NCBI RefSeq assembly: GCF_048544455.1 | Contig: NC_133534.1 | Location: 35,712,217-35,776,216, forward strand | DNA: 64,000 bases | DNA from: Silene latifolia | Taxonomy: Eukaryota > Streptophyta > Magnoliopsida > Caryophyllales > Caryophyllaceae | Reading direction: 5' to 3' | Shown: in pieces, positions 60,443 through 64,000 of the stretch | Position numbering within the stretch: position 1 is the stretch's first letter | How the letters are laid out: every line of letters starts with the position of its first letter | Translations under genes and position numbers: made by a program | The notes under the pieces: generated by a model | What the model was told of the DNA's origin: nothing | Databases searched by the model: none | Seen by the model: the letters and a program-made list of their open reading frames with translations, nothing else

Positions 60443-60732
60443 GTTATATAATATAATCCATTTTGAAGTTTTATTTCAAAAAAAAAAAAAAAAATAATTA
60501 TGTTTTAACTTTTTAAGAGTGCAAAATTGTAGATAATGGGTCCCAAAATTCAAAAAAAAAAAAAAAAAAAAAAATGCACATGTGGATTATCCCATAACCA
60601 AAGACACTTGATCTGAATCCTGTGTTGCTCTTCCTTGCTCACTCAGTCACTCTCCCTCCGTTTTCTCAACTTAAAACTCCCATTTATCTGGGAATAAGAT
60701 TGTATACAAAAAAAAACTTAGCCTCTTGAATT

Positions 60733-64000
<3,268 letters not shown>

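Larger units (their letters stand above)
54849..60496 (+). mobile_element. L1-type LINE with C-terminal RNase H domain, decayed
   Basis: It is flanked by an imperfect 20-bp target-site duplication (54829-54848, AATTACGTTTAACTTTTTAA; and 60497-60517, with one added T and one change) and ends in poly(A). Plant L1 elements encode ORF1 (nucleic-acid binding) and ORF2 (endonuclease, reverse transcriptase, in some lineages RNase H), all present here. Both ORFs are interrupted by stops and frameshifts at, for example, 55303, 55970 and 56685-56967, and several times between 58371 and 59945, so it is not autonomous. It is close to full length, with an intact-looking 5' region of about 150 bp before ORF1. 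It sits about 215 bp upstream of the alanyl-tRNA synthetase start codon. Confidence 0.93.

Overview
This is a piece of a plant nuclear genome. It has intron-rich genes with GT-AG splice sites, a plant RopGEF, a dehydrin, a CKI1-type hybrid histidine kinase, an organelle-type alanyl-tRNA synthetase, plant SINEs and MITEs, and stacked LTR retrotransposons. The gene repertoire indicates a eudicot. The repeat style suggests Caryophyllales, possibly a Silene or Saponaria relative, but I hold that with low confidence.

Layout. 1-15.4 kb is a gene island with four minus-strand genes: the 5' part of a MINIYO/RPAP1-like gene (2352 to beyond the left edge), a five-exon RopGEF (6527-4103), a two-exon F-segment/S-segment/two-K-segment dehydrin (8668-7942) and a seven-exon CKI1-like sensor kinase (15417-9729). 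The spacers hold a 543-bp SINE/RTE-type insertion with a perfect 15-bp target-site duplication and little else.

15.4-30.55 kb is a segmental duplication. Copy A (15.41-19.35 kb) starts at the CKI1 start codon and carries its upstream region. Copy B (20.10-23.21 plus 30.45-30.55 kb) is very similar. Since duplicating, each copy has gained its own insertions: a Stowaway MITE in A; a Mutator-type MITE, another Stowaway and a 7.2-kb LTR element in B.

23.2-50.9 kb is a nest of LTR elements. Three are coding-poor, LARD-like elements with matching 5-bp target-site duplications: 23210-30441 (-), 31334-38465 (-) and 41694-50740 (+). The second and third sit inside the remains of an older related plus-strand element, whose 3' LTR (38980-50939) is split by a hAT-like MITE, a solo LTR and the third LARD. 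Another solo-LTR-like insertion lies inside the third LARD.

51-54.8 kb holds a degenerate GACCC-rich stretch and a broken Ty1/copia element. 54.85-60.5 kb is a decayed L1-type LINE with a 20-bp target-site duplication. The LINE ends about 215 bp upstream of the alanyl-tRNA synthetase gene (60733 to beyond the right edge), whose introns hold a Mutator-type MITE, a tRNA-type SINE and hAT-like and Stowaway-like remnants.

The most striking pattern is in the retroelements. Six LTRs from at least three apparently unrelated families each carry an array of short perfect palindromes roughly 20-60 bp upstream of a TATA box. Five use CTCGATCGAG-type units and one uses CCGGC-rich units. The LARDs carry a second CTCGATCGAG array 0.8-1.2 kb downstream of the primer-binding site. 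The four related elements also share a doubled hairpin motif next to the polypurine tract. The host genes are not an operon and work independently (transcription, Rop signalling, dehydration protection, two-component signalling, organelle translation).
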